Made by a program: the position numbers and the translations under genes
Origin: Pseudomonadota bacterium
GTDB taxonomy: Bacteria; Pseudomonadota; Gammaproteobacteria; Xanthomonadales; Xanthomonadaceae
Direction of reading: 5' to 3'
DNA: 31,786 bases
Assembly (NCBI GenBank): GCA_023444765.1
Contig: JAEXLY010000328.1
Span: forward strand, 1 to 31,786
Part shown: positions 1 through 8,119 of the stretch, piece after piece
How the letters are laid out: every line of letters starts with the position of its first letter
Position numbering within the stretch: position 1 is the first letter of the stretch
The notes under the pieces: generated by a model
Seen by the model: the letters and a program-made list of their open reading frames with translations, nothing else
Databases searched by the model: none
What the model was told of the DNA's origin: nothing

Positions 1-1
1 G

Positions 2-847
2 GCCAACGCCGGACGCGGCTCCCTGCTCGACAGCCGGTGGGAGCTGGCGCGAGATTCCAAGCTCGGGGTGTTCAACTTCAGGGTGTACAAGCCCGTCTAC
101 CTGATGCCGGTGTTCTGGACGTCGAACGTCAACGACAGGCCCGTCTCCGCGAATCCCGACAACACCATCGGTTCGCCGATGGGCCTCGATGCGCTGGAAA
201 CCAAGTTCCAGCTGAGCTTCAAGACCAAGGCGATCGAGAACCTGTTCGGCGACAACGGCGATGTCTGGATGGGCTATACCCAGAGTTCCCGCTGGCAGGT
301 CTTCAACGGCGACCAGTCGCGGCCTTTCCGCGAAACCAACTACGAGCCCGAGATACTGCTGGTGTTCCGCAACGGTTACAGCATCGCCGGCTGGAACGGG
401 CGCATGGCGGCGATCGGCATCAACCACCAGTCCAACGGCCGGGGCGACCCGATGTCGCGCAGCTGGAACCGCATCATGTTCAACGTCGGACTGGACCGGG
501 ACGACTGGGCGCTGATGCTGCGTCCCTGGGTGCGGGTGAGCGACGGCGGCGACGACGACAATCCCGGTATCGACGACTACATCGGCCGCGGCGATGCGAC
601 CCTGACCTACCTGCGCGGGCGCAACGAGTTCTCGCTGATGGCGCGGCATTCGCTGCGCGGCGGCGACCGCTCCCACGGCGCGGTGCAGTTGGACTGGGGC
701 TTCCCGATCCACGAGTCGCTGCCGATGCGCGGCCGCCTGCAGGTCTTCCACGGCTACGGCGAGAGCATGATCGACTACAACCACAAGGCGACCTACGTGG
801 GCCTGGGCATCTCGCTCCAGGAATGGTTCGCTCCGCGCGTCGACTGA
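2..847 (+). CDS. pldA: Outer-membrane phospholipase A (OMPLA), 5' end missing
   Basis: The reading frame is open to the left edge, so the signal peptide and first strands lie outside the window. What remains (about 281 codons) is the beta-barrel of outer-membrane phospholipase A, which hydrolyses acyl chains from phospholipids in the outer leaflet when membrane asymmetry is lost. The diagnostic motif is NHQSNGRGDPMSRSWNR at about 423-473. Its His (codon 425-427), the Ser two residues later and the Asn twelve residues after that Ser have the same spacing as the catalytic His142-Ser144-Asn156 of E. coli PldA. The early stretch SRWEL...YKPVYLMPV is also typical. Alternating hydrophobic and charged segments and a C-terminal aromatic-rich strand fit an outer-membrane barrel. 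The next gene is another phospholipid enzyme on the same strand, 47 nt downstream. Family assignment is firm; the true start cannot be seen. Confidence 0.93.
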   Translation, partial: ANAGRGSLLDSRWELARDSKLGVFNFRVYKPVYLMPVFWTSNVNDRPVSANPDNTIGSPMGLDALETKFQLSFKTKAIENLFGDNGDVWMGYTQSSRWQVFNGDQSRPFRETNYEPEILLVFRNGYSIAGWNGRMAAIGINHQSNGRGDPMSRSWNRIMFNVGLDRDDWALMLRPWVRVSDGGDDDNPGIDDYIGRGDATLTYLRGRNEFSLMARHSLRGGDRSHGAVQLDWGFPIHESLPMRGRLQVFHGYGESMIDYNHKATYVGLGISLQEWFAPRVD

Positions 848-894
848 CGCCGGCGCGCGGCACGACACGACACAACACGACCCGGAACCCGACC

Positions 895-2160
895 ATGGGC
901 TGGACCATCGCATTGACGATCCTCGGGACCATCGCGGTGGCCGCGCTGGCGATGAACTTCGCCACGCCCGAGAAGAAGATCGAGCGCAAGGTCGAGCACC
1001 GCCACGGCGTGTGCGACCCGCAGTTCCGGCGCGAGATGTCGGTGCTGCTCGGCCCGGGGATCCTGCACGGCAACCGCGTCGAGCCCTTCCACAACGGCGA
1101 CGAGATCTTCCCGGCGATGCTGGAGGCGATCCGCGGCGCCCGCCGCAACATCACGATGGAGACCTATATCTACTGGTCGGGCGAGATCGGCCGCGAGGTC
1201 GCCGACGCGCTGTGCGAACGCGCCCAGGCGGGCGTGCGCGTGCACCTGGTGGTGGACTGGGCGGGTAGCCTCAAGATGGACGACGACCTGCTGCAGACGA
1301 TGCAGGAGGGTGGAGTTCGGGTGGAACGCTATCGCCCGTTGCGCTGGTACAACATCAGCCGCCTGAACAATCGCACCCACCGCAAGCTGCTGGTGGTCGA
1401 CGGACGGATCGGCTTCACCGGCGGCGTGGGCATCGCCGACCAGTGGACCGGCCACGCGCAGGATCCCAAACACTGGCGCGAAACCCACTTCCGCGTGGAG
1501 GGCCCGGTGGTGGCGCAGATGCAGGCGGCGTTCAACGACAACTGGATCAAGACCACCGGCGAACTGCTCAATGGCGAGGAGTACTTCCCCAAGCTGGAAC
1601 CGGCCGGCGACATGGACGCCCACCTGTTCATCGCCTCCCCCGCTGGCGGCAGCGAAAGCATGCACCTGATGTACCTGACCGCGATCGCCGCGTCCTGTAC
1701 CAGCATCGACCTCTGCGCGGCCTACTTCGTGCCCGATCCGCTGATTGCCCAGGCCCTGCTGGCCGCACGCAGGCGCGGCGTGCGCGTGCGGGTGCTGCTG
1801 CCGGGCAAGCACATCGATTCGGAGACGGTGCGCCATGCCTCCTAGGCGTCCTGGGGCGAGCTGCTCGCCGGCGGCGTGGAGATCCACGAGTACCGGCCGA
1901 CGATGATCCATGTGAAGCTGCTGGTGGTGGACGGCGAGCTGGTCTCGGTGGGGTCGACCAACTTCGACATCCGCTCGTTCCGGCTCAACGACGAGGCCAG
2001 CCTCAACGTCTACGACCGCGACTTCGCCGCGCGCATGACGCAGGCCTTCGAGCGCGACCTCGAACAGGCCCGCCAGTACGACCTGGACACCTGGAAGCGA
2101 CGGCCGCTGCGGCAGAAGATCGCCGAGAAGCTGGTCCGCCCCGTACGCTCCCAGGTGTAG
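895..2160 (+). pseudogene. Cardiolipin synthase (PLD family) with in-frame amber codon
   Basis: Two-HKD phospholipase D-superfamily protein of the cardiolipin synthase type, which makes cardiolipin by phosphatidyl transfer at the inner membrane. It has an N-terminal membrane anchor (residues 3-20) and a first HKD motif HRKLLVVD (H162, K164, D169) followed by GGVG. The second HKD motif, HVKLLVVD (H339, K341, D346), is followed by GSTNFDIRSF. A TAG at 1843-1845 (codon 317) interrupts the frame between the two motifs. The same frame continues without any shift (ASWGELLAGGVEIHEY...) to the natural stop at 2158-2160. The 316-residue product would lack the second half of the active site. A GTG at 1876 could start a separate C-terminal piece, but no strong ribosome site precedes it. 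The alternatives are a true nonsense mutation, amber suppression or a sequencing error. ATG 895 is chosen because it directly precedes the anchor helix. Confidence 0.85.
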
Positions 2161-2163
2161 TAG

Positions 2164-2195
2164 CCGCCCAGGCAGGCCACCCACCTGCCCGGCGG
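2164..2195 (+). terminator. Hairpin just after the cardiolipin synthase stop
   Basis: The arms CCGCC (2164-2168)/GGCGG (2191-2195) and GGCAGG (2171-2176)/CCTGCC (2184-2189) stack around a 7-nt loop, starting 4 nt after the stop codon. No T run follows, so it is a terminator-like hairpin rather than a canonical intrinsic terminator. Confidence 0.4.
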
Positions 2196-2278
2196 ATCGA
2201 CACGGGATGCCCTGCCGCATCGACACGGCCGCCCGCGACTGGCTAAGCTCCGCCCTGCCCGGCACACGGACCCGTCGC

Positions 2279-3400
2279 ATGGACACCAGCGCAGCCCGCC
2301 CGCGACGTTCCTTCTTCGCCTATGCCTCGGCAATGCTGGGGTTGCTCAGCGTGTTCGCGGTGCTGTGCTTCCACTTCCCGGAATGGCTGACGAGCCGGGA
2401 GTTCCGCGCGGTGTATTCGGAGCGCTTCGCGCGCCAGTTGCTGCTGGTCGGGCTCGGCGCCGCCTTCCTGCTGGGGACCATGGCGATCCTGCGCGACCGC
2501 AACCGGCGGGTGGCGATGACCGGGGTGGCCAGCGCCACCCTGGCGGTGCTGGTCGGTGGCACCAACGTGCAGTTCGACGAGATCGGCCAGACGCCGTATT
2601 CGCTGGGCCTGGACTGGTTCGTGATCTCGCTGTTCTTCTCGGCGCTGGTGTTCGTGCCGCTCGAGCGCTACCTCGGCAGGCGCCGGGTGTCGCCGCTGCG
2701 CAAGGGCTGGCGGACCGACGTGGCCTACTTCTTCATGAGCCACGTGCTGGTGCAGTTCATCCTGATCCTGGTCACCGCCTCGACGTCCACCATCTCGGGA
2801 CTGGCGGCGTTTCCCGCGCTGAAGACGGCGATCCAGTCGCTGCCGGTGTGGGCGCAGTTCCTGCTCGCGGTGTTCGTCGCCGACCTGGCGCAGGCGCTGC
2901 TGCACCGCGCGTACCACAACATTCCCTGGCTGTGGCGGTTCCATGCGGTGCACCACTCCAGCCGCGAGATGGACTGGCTGGCGGGCTCGCGCATCCATTT
3001 CGTGGAGATCGTGCTCACCCGCAGCGCGGTGCTGCTGCCGCTGCTGGTGCTGGGCTTCTCGACGCCGGCGGTGAACGCCTACGTGATCCTGGTCGGGCTG
3101 CAGGCGGTGGTGGCGCACGCCAACATCGGGCTGCGCTTCGGCTGGCTGGAATACGTGCTGGTGCTGCCCCGCTACCACCACTGGCACCATGCACGGCGGC
3201 AGGACTACATCGACGTCAACTACGCCATCCACCTGCCGCTGGTGGACATGCTGATGGGCACGTTCAAGCTGCCGCCCGACCAGGCCGAATGGCCCGGGGA
3301 GTACGGCGTGATGAAGCTCGAGACGGTGCCGCGGGGCATCCTCGCGCAGCACGCCATGCCGTTCCAGGGCGGGCGCCGCTACGAGGACCACGTCGATTGA
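2279..3400 (+). CDS. Sterol desaturase / fatty acid hydroxylase superfamily membrane protein
   Basis: A 373-residue integral membrane di-iron oxygenase candidate. The C-terminal half has the histidine boxes of the fatty acid hydroxylase superfamily: HRAYH (209-213), HAVHH (222-226), an isolated His280 and HHWHH (300-304). These ligate two irons for O2-dependent hydroxylation or desaturation of a lipid. About 130 residues precede this domain, with three likely membrane helices (around 12-32, 52-70 and 78-94) and a further helix at 111-128; this is longer than minimal family members. The C-terminus after the last box (YGVMKLETVPRG) is ordinary for the bacterial branch. The lipid substrate cannot be told from sequence. 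ATG 2279 is preferred because the first helix begins shortly after it; an in-frame ATG at 2207 would add 24 unremarkable residues. The gene stands alone on this strand, convergent with the GST gene 30 nt away. Confidence 0.88.
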   Translation: MDTSAARPRRSFFAYASAMLGLLSVFAVLCFHFPEWLTSREFRAVYSERFARQLLLVGLGAAFLLGTMAILRDRNRRVAMTGVASATLAVLVGGTNVQFDEIGQTPYSLGLDWFVISLFFSALVFVPLERYLGRRRVSPLRKGWRTDVAYFFMSHVLVQFILILVTASTSTISGLAAFPALKTAIQSLPVWAQFLLAVFVADLAQALLHRAYHNIPWLWRFHAVHHSSREMDWLAGSRIHFVEIVLTRSAVLLPLLVLGFSTPAVNAYVILVGLQAVVAHANIGLRFGWLEYVLVLPRYHHWHHARRQDYIDVNYAIHLPLVDMLMGTFKLPPDQAEWPGEYGVMKLETVPRGILAQHAMPFQGGRRYEDHVD

Positions 3401-3430
3401 GCCGCGGCCCGCGCGGCCTGGTCGTGGCGG

Positions 3431-4066
3431 TCAGGTCCAGTCGGTGAGCCCCTCGCGGCGATAGACCTCGGCGAACGAGGGCAGCGCCTTCATCCGCCGC
3501 GCGTGTTCGGCCAGTGCCGGCCAGCTGTCGCTGGGCCGCGGCATGTTGCGCGACCAGCGCATCAGCATGGTCAGCACGAAGTCCGCGGCGCTGCGGCGGT
3601 CGCCGAGCAGGTAGGGGCCGTTGTGCGCCAGGTGCGCGTCCACCTGCTCCCAGGCGGCCTCGATCTCGGCCAGCGCGCGCGCCTGCACCTGCGCGATCTG
3701 GTCCTCGCCCGCCGGTTCGTGCGGGTAGAACCAGCGCCGGTAGGCCGGCATCAGGGTATAGGCGCAGAACAGCATCCAGCGGTACCAGGCCGCGCGTTCG
3801 GGCGTGCCCACCGCCGGCGCGAGGCCGGATTCGGGATGCAGGTCGGCCAGGTGCATGGCGATCGCGGCCGACTCGGTCAGCACCTGGCCGTCGATCACCA
3901 GGGTCGGCACCCGTCCCTGCGGGTTGAGTCCCAGGTAGTCGGGCGCTTTCTGCTCGCGCCGGTCGAAATCGAGCATGCGCAGGTCGTGTGCGATCCCGAG
4001 CTCGATCAGCAGCCAGTGCACCACCAGCGATGCCGTGCTCGGGGAACCGTAAAGGATGACGCTCAT
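3431..4066 (-). CDS. Glutathione S-transferase family protein
   Basis: A 211-residue cytosolic protein with the two-domain GST layout. The N-terminal thioredoxin-like domain (about 1-78) has a Ser-containing active-site turn GSPST near residues 8-11, the cis-proline segment GRVPTLV and the glutathione gamma-glutamyl contact ESAAIAMHL. The alpha-helical C-terminal domain contains YLLGDRRSAADFVLTMLM, the N-capping-box/Asp region conserved in GSTs. It probably conjugates or reduces electrophiles with glutathione; the substrate is unknown. It lies 118 nt downstream of the fumarase gene in the same direction, with a short hairpin between them, so co-transcription is uncertain. Confidence 0.9.
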   Translation of the reverse strand: MSVILYGSPSTASLVVHWLLIELGIAHDLRMLDFDRREQKAPDYLGLNPQGRVPTLVIDGQVLTESAAIAMHLADLHPESGLAPAVGTPERAAWYRWMLFCAYTLMPAYRRWFYPHEPAGEDQIAQVQARALAEIEAAWEQVDAHLAHNGPYLLGDRRSAADFVLTMLMRWSRNMPRPSDSWPALAEHARRMKALPSFAEVYRREGLTDWT

Positions 4067-4152
4067 GCGGGACTGCCCTGCGGACGGGAAGCCCGAGTAT
4101 GGCCTGCCGCAGGACTCGCCGCACGCTGGAGCCGCCCAGCGGGACGGCGCGA

Positions 4153-4171
4153 AGCCGGCGCCTGGCCGGCT
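4153..4171 (-). terminator. Stem-loop between fumarase and GST genes
   Basis: Perfect 7-bp inverted repeat AGCCGGC/GCCGGCT with a 5-nt loop, 14 nt beyond the fumarase stop codon on the minus strand. No U tract follows, so termination strength is doubtful; it may only mark the end of the fumarase message. Confidence 0.3.
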
Positions 4172-4184
4172 CCGCTCGAGCGCG

Positions 4185-5705
4185 TCAGGCGATCTCGACC
4201 ACCGGGATCTTGCCGATCCGCGCCTGCCACTGCTTCGGCCCGGTCTGGTGCACCGACTCGCCGGTGGAATCGACCGCGACGGTCACCGGCATGTCCTTGA
4301 CCTCGAACTCGTAGATCGCCTCCATGCCCAGGTCGGCGAAACCGACGACCTTCGAGGCGCGGATCGCCTTGGACACCAGATAGGCCGAGCCGCCGACCGC
4401 CATCAGGTAGACCGACCTGTGCTTGGCGATCGCCTCGCGCGCCGCCGGGCCGCGCTCGGCCTTGCCGATCATGCCCAGCAGTCCGGTCTGCGCCAGCACC
4501 TGCTCGGTGAACTTGTCCATGCGCGTGGCCGTGGTCGGGCCCGCCGGGCCGACCACCTCGTCGCGCACAGGGTCGACCGGGCCGACGTAGTAGATGAAGC
4601 GGCCGTTGAGGTCGACCGGCAGTGGCTCGCCCCTGTTGAGCATGTCGACCATGCGCTTGTGCGCGGCGTCGCGGCCGGTGAGCATCCTGCCGTTGAGCAG
4701 CAGCACCTCGCCCGGTTTGAAGGTCGCGACTTCCTCGCGGGTGATCGTGTCGAGATCGACGCGGCGCGCGTTCTGCGGGTTGTAGGTCAGCGTCGGCCAG
4801 TCCTCGAGCGAGGGCGGGTCCAGCGCGACCGGGCCGCTGCCGTCGAGGGTGAAGTGCGCGTGGCGGGTGGCGGCGCAGTTGGGGATCATCGCCACCGGCA
4901 GGTTGGCCGCGTGGGTCGGGTAGTCCTTGACCTTGATGTCGAGCACCGTGGTCAGGCCGCCCAGCCCTTGGGCACCGATGCCGAGCGCGTTGACCTTCTC
5001 GTACAGCTCCAGGCGCAGTTCCTCGGCGCGGTTGGACGGGCCGCGGGCGATCAGGTCCTGGATGTCGATCGGCTCCATCAGCGATTCCTTCGCCAGCAGC
5101 ATCGCCTTCTCGGCGGTGCCGCCGATGCCGATGCCGAGCATGCCCGGCGGGCACCAGCCGGCGCCCATGGTCGGCACGGTCTTCAGCACCCAGTCGACGA
5201 GCGAATCGGAGGGGTTGAGCATGGCGAACTTGCTCTTGGCCTCGGAGCCGCCGCCCTTGGCCGCGACGGTCACGTCGACCTTGTTGCCGACGACGATCTT
5301 CATGTTGACCACGGCCGGGGTGTTGTCCTTCGTGTTCTGCCGTCTGCCGGCCGGGTCCGCGAGTACCGAGGCGCGCAGCTTGTTGTCCGGGTGGTTGTAG
5401 GCGCGGCGCACGCCGTCGTTGACGGCGTCTTCCAGGGAGCCGGTGAAGCCCTCCCAGCGCACGTCCATGCCCACTTCCAGGAAGACGGTGACGATGCCGG
5501 TGTCCTGGCAGATCGGTCGGTGGCCTTCGGCGCACATGCGCGAGTTGATCAGGATCTGCGCCATCGCGTCCTTGGCGGCGGGCGATTCCTCGCGCTCGTA
5601 CGCGGCGGCAAGGCTGCGGATGTAGTCGACCGGATGGTAGTAGCTGATGTACTGGAGGGCGTCGGCGATCGACTGGATCAGATCGTCCTGCTTGATGACG
5701 GTCAC
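4185..5705 (-). CDS. fumA: Fumarate hydratase, class I (iron-sulfur)
   Basis: A 506-residue class I fumarase, catalysing reversible hydration of fumarate to (S)-malate in the TCA cycle. The N-terminal domain (about 1-280) carries three cysteines in the conserved contexts for the [4Fe-4S] cluster: Cys66 in ICQDTG, Cys185 in GWCPPGM and Cys277 in PNCAATRH. Their spacing (119 and 92 residues) is close to that of E. coli FumA. The C-terminal domain has GPTTATRMD, LLGMIGKAERG and the terminal EFEVKDMPVTVAVDSTGESVH block typical of the fused single-chain enzyme. The length is normal. No upstream partner is in the same direction within 200 nt, since the next minus-strand gene (lacI type) ends 207 nt away, so it probably has its own promoter. 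Like its family it should be oxygen-sensitive. I cannot distinguish the fumA and fumB names. Confidence 0.96.
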   Translation of the reverse strand: MTVIKQDDLIQSIADALQYISYYHPVDYIRSLAAAYEREESPAAKDAMAQILINSRMCAEGHRPICQDTGIVTVFLEVGMDVRWEGFTGSLEDAVNDGVRRAYNHPDNKLRASVLADPAGRRQNTKDNTPAVVNMKIVVGNKVDVTVAAKGGGSEAKSKFAMLNPSDSLVDWVLKTVPTMGAGWCPPGMLGIGIGGTAEKAMLLAKESLMEPIDIQDLIARGPSNRAEELRLELYEKVNALGIGAQGLGGLTTVLDIKVKDYPTHAANLPVAMIPNCAATRHAHFTLDGSGPVALDPPSLEDWPTLTYNPQNARRVDLDTITREEVATFKPGEVLLLNGRMLTGRDAAHKRMVDMLNRGEPLPVDLNGRFIYYVGPVDPVRDEVVGPAGPTTATRMDKFTEQVLAQTGLLGMIGKAERGPAAREAIAKHRSVYLMAVGGSAYLVSKAIRASKVVGFADLGMEAIYEFEVKDMPVTVAVDSTGESVHQTGPKQWQARIGKIPVVEIA

Positions 5706-5912
5706 GGCTGGCTCGGCGGCTTTCGGGAAACAGCCATTTTAGCCGGGGGGAGCGCGCCCGGCCCGCTCCAGCGGGGTCCATGCACGCATCGGTGCTTTCC
5801 GGGGGCGGAGCGGCGTACGACGCCCACGCGTCCCGCGCCTCCCGCCGCCGGGGCGGGAGCGGTCGGGCGCGGCGCAGGTCCCGGTGGCCACCTGCGCCCC
5901 GGTCACGATGCG

Positions 5913-6926
5913 TCAGGAGATCCGTTCCGGTGGCGCGGCCGTCGACCCGCGCAGCATCAGGCGGAAGTCCAGGGTCTGCTGGAGCGGTACCTCCACCCCC
6001 TCGATGATGGCCAGCAGGAGCCTGGCGGCGCGGAAGCCGATCTCCCGCATGGGCTGGCTGATCGTCGTCAGCGGCGGGCTCAGGTAGCGCGAGGACGCCA
6101 GGTCGTCGAACCCCACCACGGAGAATTCCTCGGGAACGCGGATGCCCAGGTCCCGGCACGCCGCCAGCACCCCCAGCGCCATCTGGTCGCTGAAGCAGAA
6201 GGCGGCGGTGGGCGCCGGCGCCTGGGCCAGGAACCGCATCGCGGCCGCGTGACCGGACTCCACCGAGAAGTCGCCGGGGACGGTCGTCAGCAGGTCGAGG
6301 CGGCCGTGCGCCCTGGCCGCGACCATCACCCCTTCCAGGCGCTGGCGATGCAGCGGATTGTCGGGCGGACCGCCCAGCACGGCGATCCGCGCGTGACCCA
6401 GCGCATACAGGTGCTCCATCGCCGTGCGCGCCGCGGCCGCGTTGTCGATGTGGACGCTGGGGATCCCCAGGGTCGGATCGAACTCGCAGCCGTTGACGAC
6501 CGGCGCCTTCGCGCCGAACTGCCGGACGATTTCCCGCGCGGTCGGCGGCAGCCGGTGGCCGAGGACGATCATGCCGTCGGCCTGGTTGCGCGGCAGCATC
6601 TGCGCGTAGCGCTCCTCGCGTTCGGCCTGGTGCTCGGTATCGCCCAGCAGGACCGCATAGCCCGCGGCCTGCGCGGCCTCCTCCGCGCCCTTGAGGATCT
6701 GCGCGAAGAACGGGTTGCCGATGTCCGGCACCGTGATCAGGATCTTGCCGCTGCGCTGGGTCTTGAGCGTCCTGGCCACCGCATTGGGAACGTAGCCCAG
6801 CACGGCGGCGGCCTGCTCGATGCGCCTGCGCGTGTCCGGCAGCACCTTCTCGGGCCGCGAGAGCGCGCGGGACACGGTGCCGGCCGAGACGCCGACGTAC
6901 CTGGCGATGTCGTAGATGGTGGCCAT
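5913..6926 (-). CDS. LacI-family transcriptional repressor of the sugar regulon
   Basis: A 337-residue repressor. The first 20 residues (ATIYDIARYVGVSAGTVSRA) are a LacI helix-turn-helix. The hinge helix follows (LGYVPNAVARTLKT, about 42-56), then a periplasmic-binding-protein-like effector domain starting GKILITVPDIGNPFFAQ and ending in the PPLTTISQP...GFRAARLLL region. ATG 6926 is chosen because it starts exactly at the family N-terminus and follows a GGGGA ribosome site; upstream in-frame starts add 17 unrelated residues. It is divergent from the left arm of the sugar regulon, with an 18-bp palindromic operator between them; the same core palindrome precedes the right arm. It therefore very probably represses both arms and possibly itself, with a sugar or keto-sugar as inducer (inferred). 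A GC stem-loop (5839-5846/5852-5859) lies after its stop. Confidence 0.93.
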   Translation of the reverse strand: MATIYDIARYVGVSAGTVSRALSRPEKVLPDTRRRIEQAAAVLGYVPNAVARTLKTQRSGKILITVPDIGNPFFAQILKGAEEAAQAAGYAVLLGDTEHQAEREERYAQMLPRNQADGMIVLGHRLPPTAREIVRQFGAKAPVVNGCEFDPTLGIPSVHIDNAAAARTAMEHLYALGHARIAVLGGPPDNPLHRQRLEGVMVAARAHGRLDLLTTVPGDFSVESGHAAAMRFLAQAPAPTAAFCFSDQMALGVLAACRDLGIRVPEEFSVVGFDDLASSRYLSPPLTTISQPMREIGFRAARLLLAIIEGVEVPLQQTLDFRLMLRGSTAAPPERIS

Positions 6927-6992
6927 GTCCCCGTCCCGGATGCGCCCGATGCAGTGCACAACGCGTGCCCCGATCATCGCATGCTAGGATCG

Positions 6993-7010
6993 GATGCAAT
7001 CGATTGCATC
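6993..7010. promoter_or_regulatory. LacI-type operator, left arm
   Basis: Perfect 18-bp palindrome GATGCAATCGATTGCATC in the 96-nt gap between the divergent repressor and isomerase genes. Its central CG and A/T-flanked half sites are typical of LacI-family operators. A possible -10 hexamer TAGGAT (6985-6990) lies immediately upstream, so a bound repressor would cover the start point; no convincing -35 is visible. The 14-bp core recurs exactly at 18795-18808. Confidence 0.85.
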
Positions 7011-7022
7011 AGGTGGATCGGC

Positions 7023-8075
7023 ATGCGGACACTACAGGGCCCGGCGCTGTTCCTGGCCCAGTTCATCGGCGATGAGCCGCCGTTCAACCGCCTGGACAGC
7101 CTGGCCCGCTGGGCCGCGGGGCTCGGCTATCGCGGCGTGCAGGTGCCGACCAGCGCGCCGCACATCTTCGATCTGGCCCAGGCCGCGCAAAGCCAGGCCT
7201 ACTGCGACGATCTGGCCGGCATGCTGGCCGGCCACGGGATCCGGATCACCGAACTGTCCACCCACCTGCAGGGCCAGCTGGTGGCCGTGCACCCGGCCTA
7301 CGACGCGCTGTTCGACGGCTTCGCCCCGGAAGACAAGCGCGGCAATCCGGCCGCGCGGCAGGCCTGGGCGGTGGAACAGCTGACGCTCGCGGCACGGGCC
7401 AGCCAGCGCCTGGGGCTCACCGCTCACGCCACCTTCTCCGGCGCACTGGCCTGGCCATACCTCTATCCCTGGCCGCAGCGCCCGCCCGGCCTCGTGGACG
7501 AGGCCTTCGCCGAACTCGGCCGCCGCTGGCGCCCGATCCTCGATGCCTTCGACGACTGCGGCGTGGACCTGTGCTACGAGATCCATCCGGGCGAAGACCT
7601 GCACGACGGCGCGACCTTCGAGCGCTTCCTCGACGCGGTCGACCACCACCCGCGCGCCAGGATCCTCTACGACCCCAGCCACCTGCTGCTGCAGCAGATG
7701 GACTACCTGGGATTCATCGACCGCTACCACGAGCGCATCGGCGCCTTCCACGTCAAGGACGCCGAGTACCGCCCCGACGCGCGCAGCGGCGTGTATGGCG
7801 GCTACCAGGGCTGGATCGACCGCCCGGGCAGGTTCCGCTCGCCCGGCGACGGGCAGATCGACTTCAAGGCGATCTTCTCGAAACTGGCCCAGTACGACTT
7901 CCCGGGCTGGGCGGTGCTGGAATGGGAGTGCTGCCTGAAGCACCCGGAGGACGGTGCGCGCGAGGGCGCGGCCTTCATCCGCGAGCACCTCATCCGCGTG
8001 ACCGGACACGCGTTCGACGATTTTGCCGGCAGCGGCGCCAGTCGACAGGCGCTGCGCGGCATGCTGGGGATCTGA
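7023..8075 (+). CDS. Cytosolic TIM-barrel sugar isomerase/epimerase (AP_endonuc_2 family)
   Basis: A 350-residue TIM-barrel protein of the xylose-isomerase-like/AP endonuclease 2 superfamily. The four metal-binding and catalytic positions are visible: Glu186 (CYEIHPGED, with His188), Asp217 (ILYDPSH, with His220), His243 (AFHVKDAEY) and Glu300/Glu302 (AVLEWECC). No signal peptide is present, so it acts in the cytoplasm. ATG 7023 is supported by an AGGTGG ribosome site 6 nt upstream (7011-7016). It is the first gene of the left arm, directly behind the operator. Members of this family act as sugar or keto-sugar isomerases/epimerases. Here it probably handles the keto-sugar imported by the next gene product (inference); the exact reaction cannot be read from the sequence. 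Confidence 0.88.
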   Translation: MRTLQGPALFLAQFIGDEPPFNRLDSLARWAAGLGYRGVQVPTSAPHIFDLAQAAQSQAYCDDLAGMLAGHGIRITELSTHLQGQLVAVHPAYDALFDGFAPEDKRGNPAARQAWAVEQLTLAARASQRLGLTAHATFSGALAWPYLYPWPQRPPGLVDEAFAELGRRWRPILDAFDDCGVDLCYEIHPGEDLHDGATFERFLDAVDHHPRARILYDPSHLLLQQMDYLGFIDRYHERIGAFHVKDAEYRPDARSGVYGGYQGWIDRPGRFRSPGDGQIDFKAIFSKLAQYDFPGWAVLEWECCLKHPEDGAREGAAFIREHLIRVTGHAFDDFAGSGASRQALRGMLGI

Positions 8076-8119
8076 ATTCCATACCGCGTGATGCGGACAC
8101 CGACCTGGGAGGGGAAGTG

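Noticed and set aside
1876..2160. Small separate gene after the amber codon
   Set aside because: Its sequence is the C-terminal second-HKD half of the upstream protein in the same frame, so it is part of the interrupted cardiolipin synthase gene rather than a new gene.
793..2286. A 497-codon minus-strand open frame over the cardiolipin synthase
   Set aside because: It is antisense to both HKD motifs, has low-complexity composition and no recognisable domain; it does not rescue the interrupted gene.
5706..5912. Possible small gene or RNA between the fumarase and repressor genes
   Set aside because: Only a GC stem-loop (5839-5859) is visible; no frame with a ribosome site and no known RNA motif.
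6961..6990. Full -35/-10 promoter for the left arm
   Set aside because: Only a -10-like TAGGAT is present; no hexamer near TTGACA at 16-18 bp, so a complete promoter was not annotated.
4056..7022. Very long plus-strand open frame antisense to the fumarase and repressor genes
   Set aside because: It is out-of-frame shadow coding caused by high GC: composition is His/Arg/Val/Gly-rich without domains, and the opposite strand has two unmistakable full-length genes. Only the part from 7023 is real.
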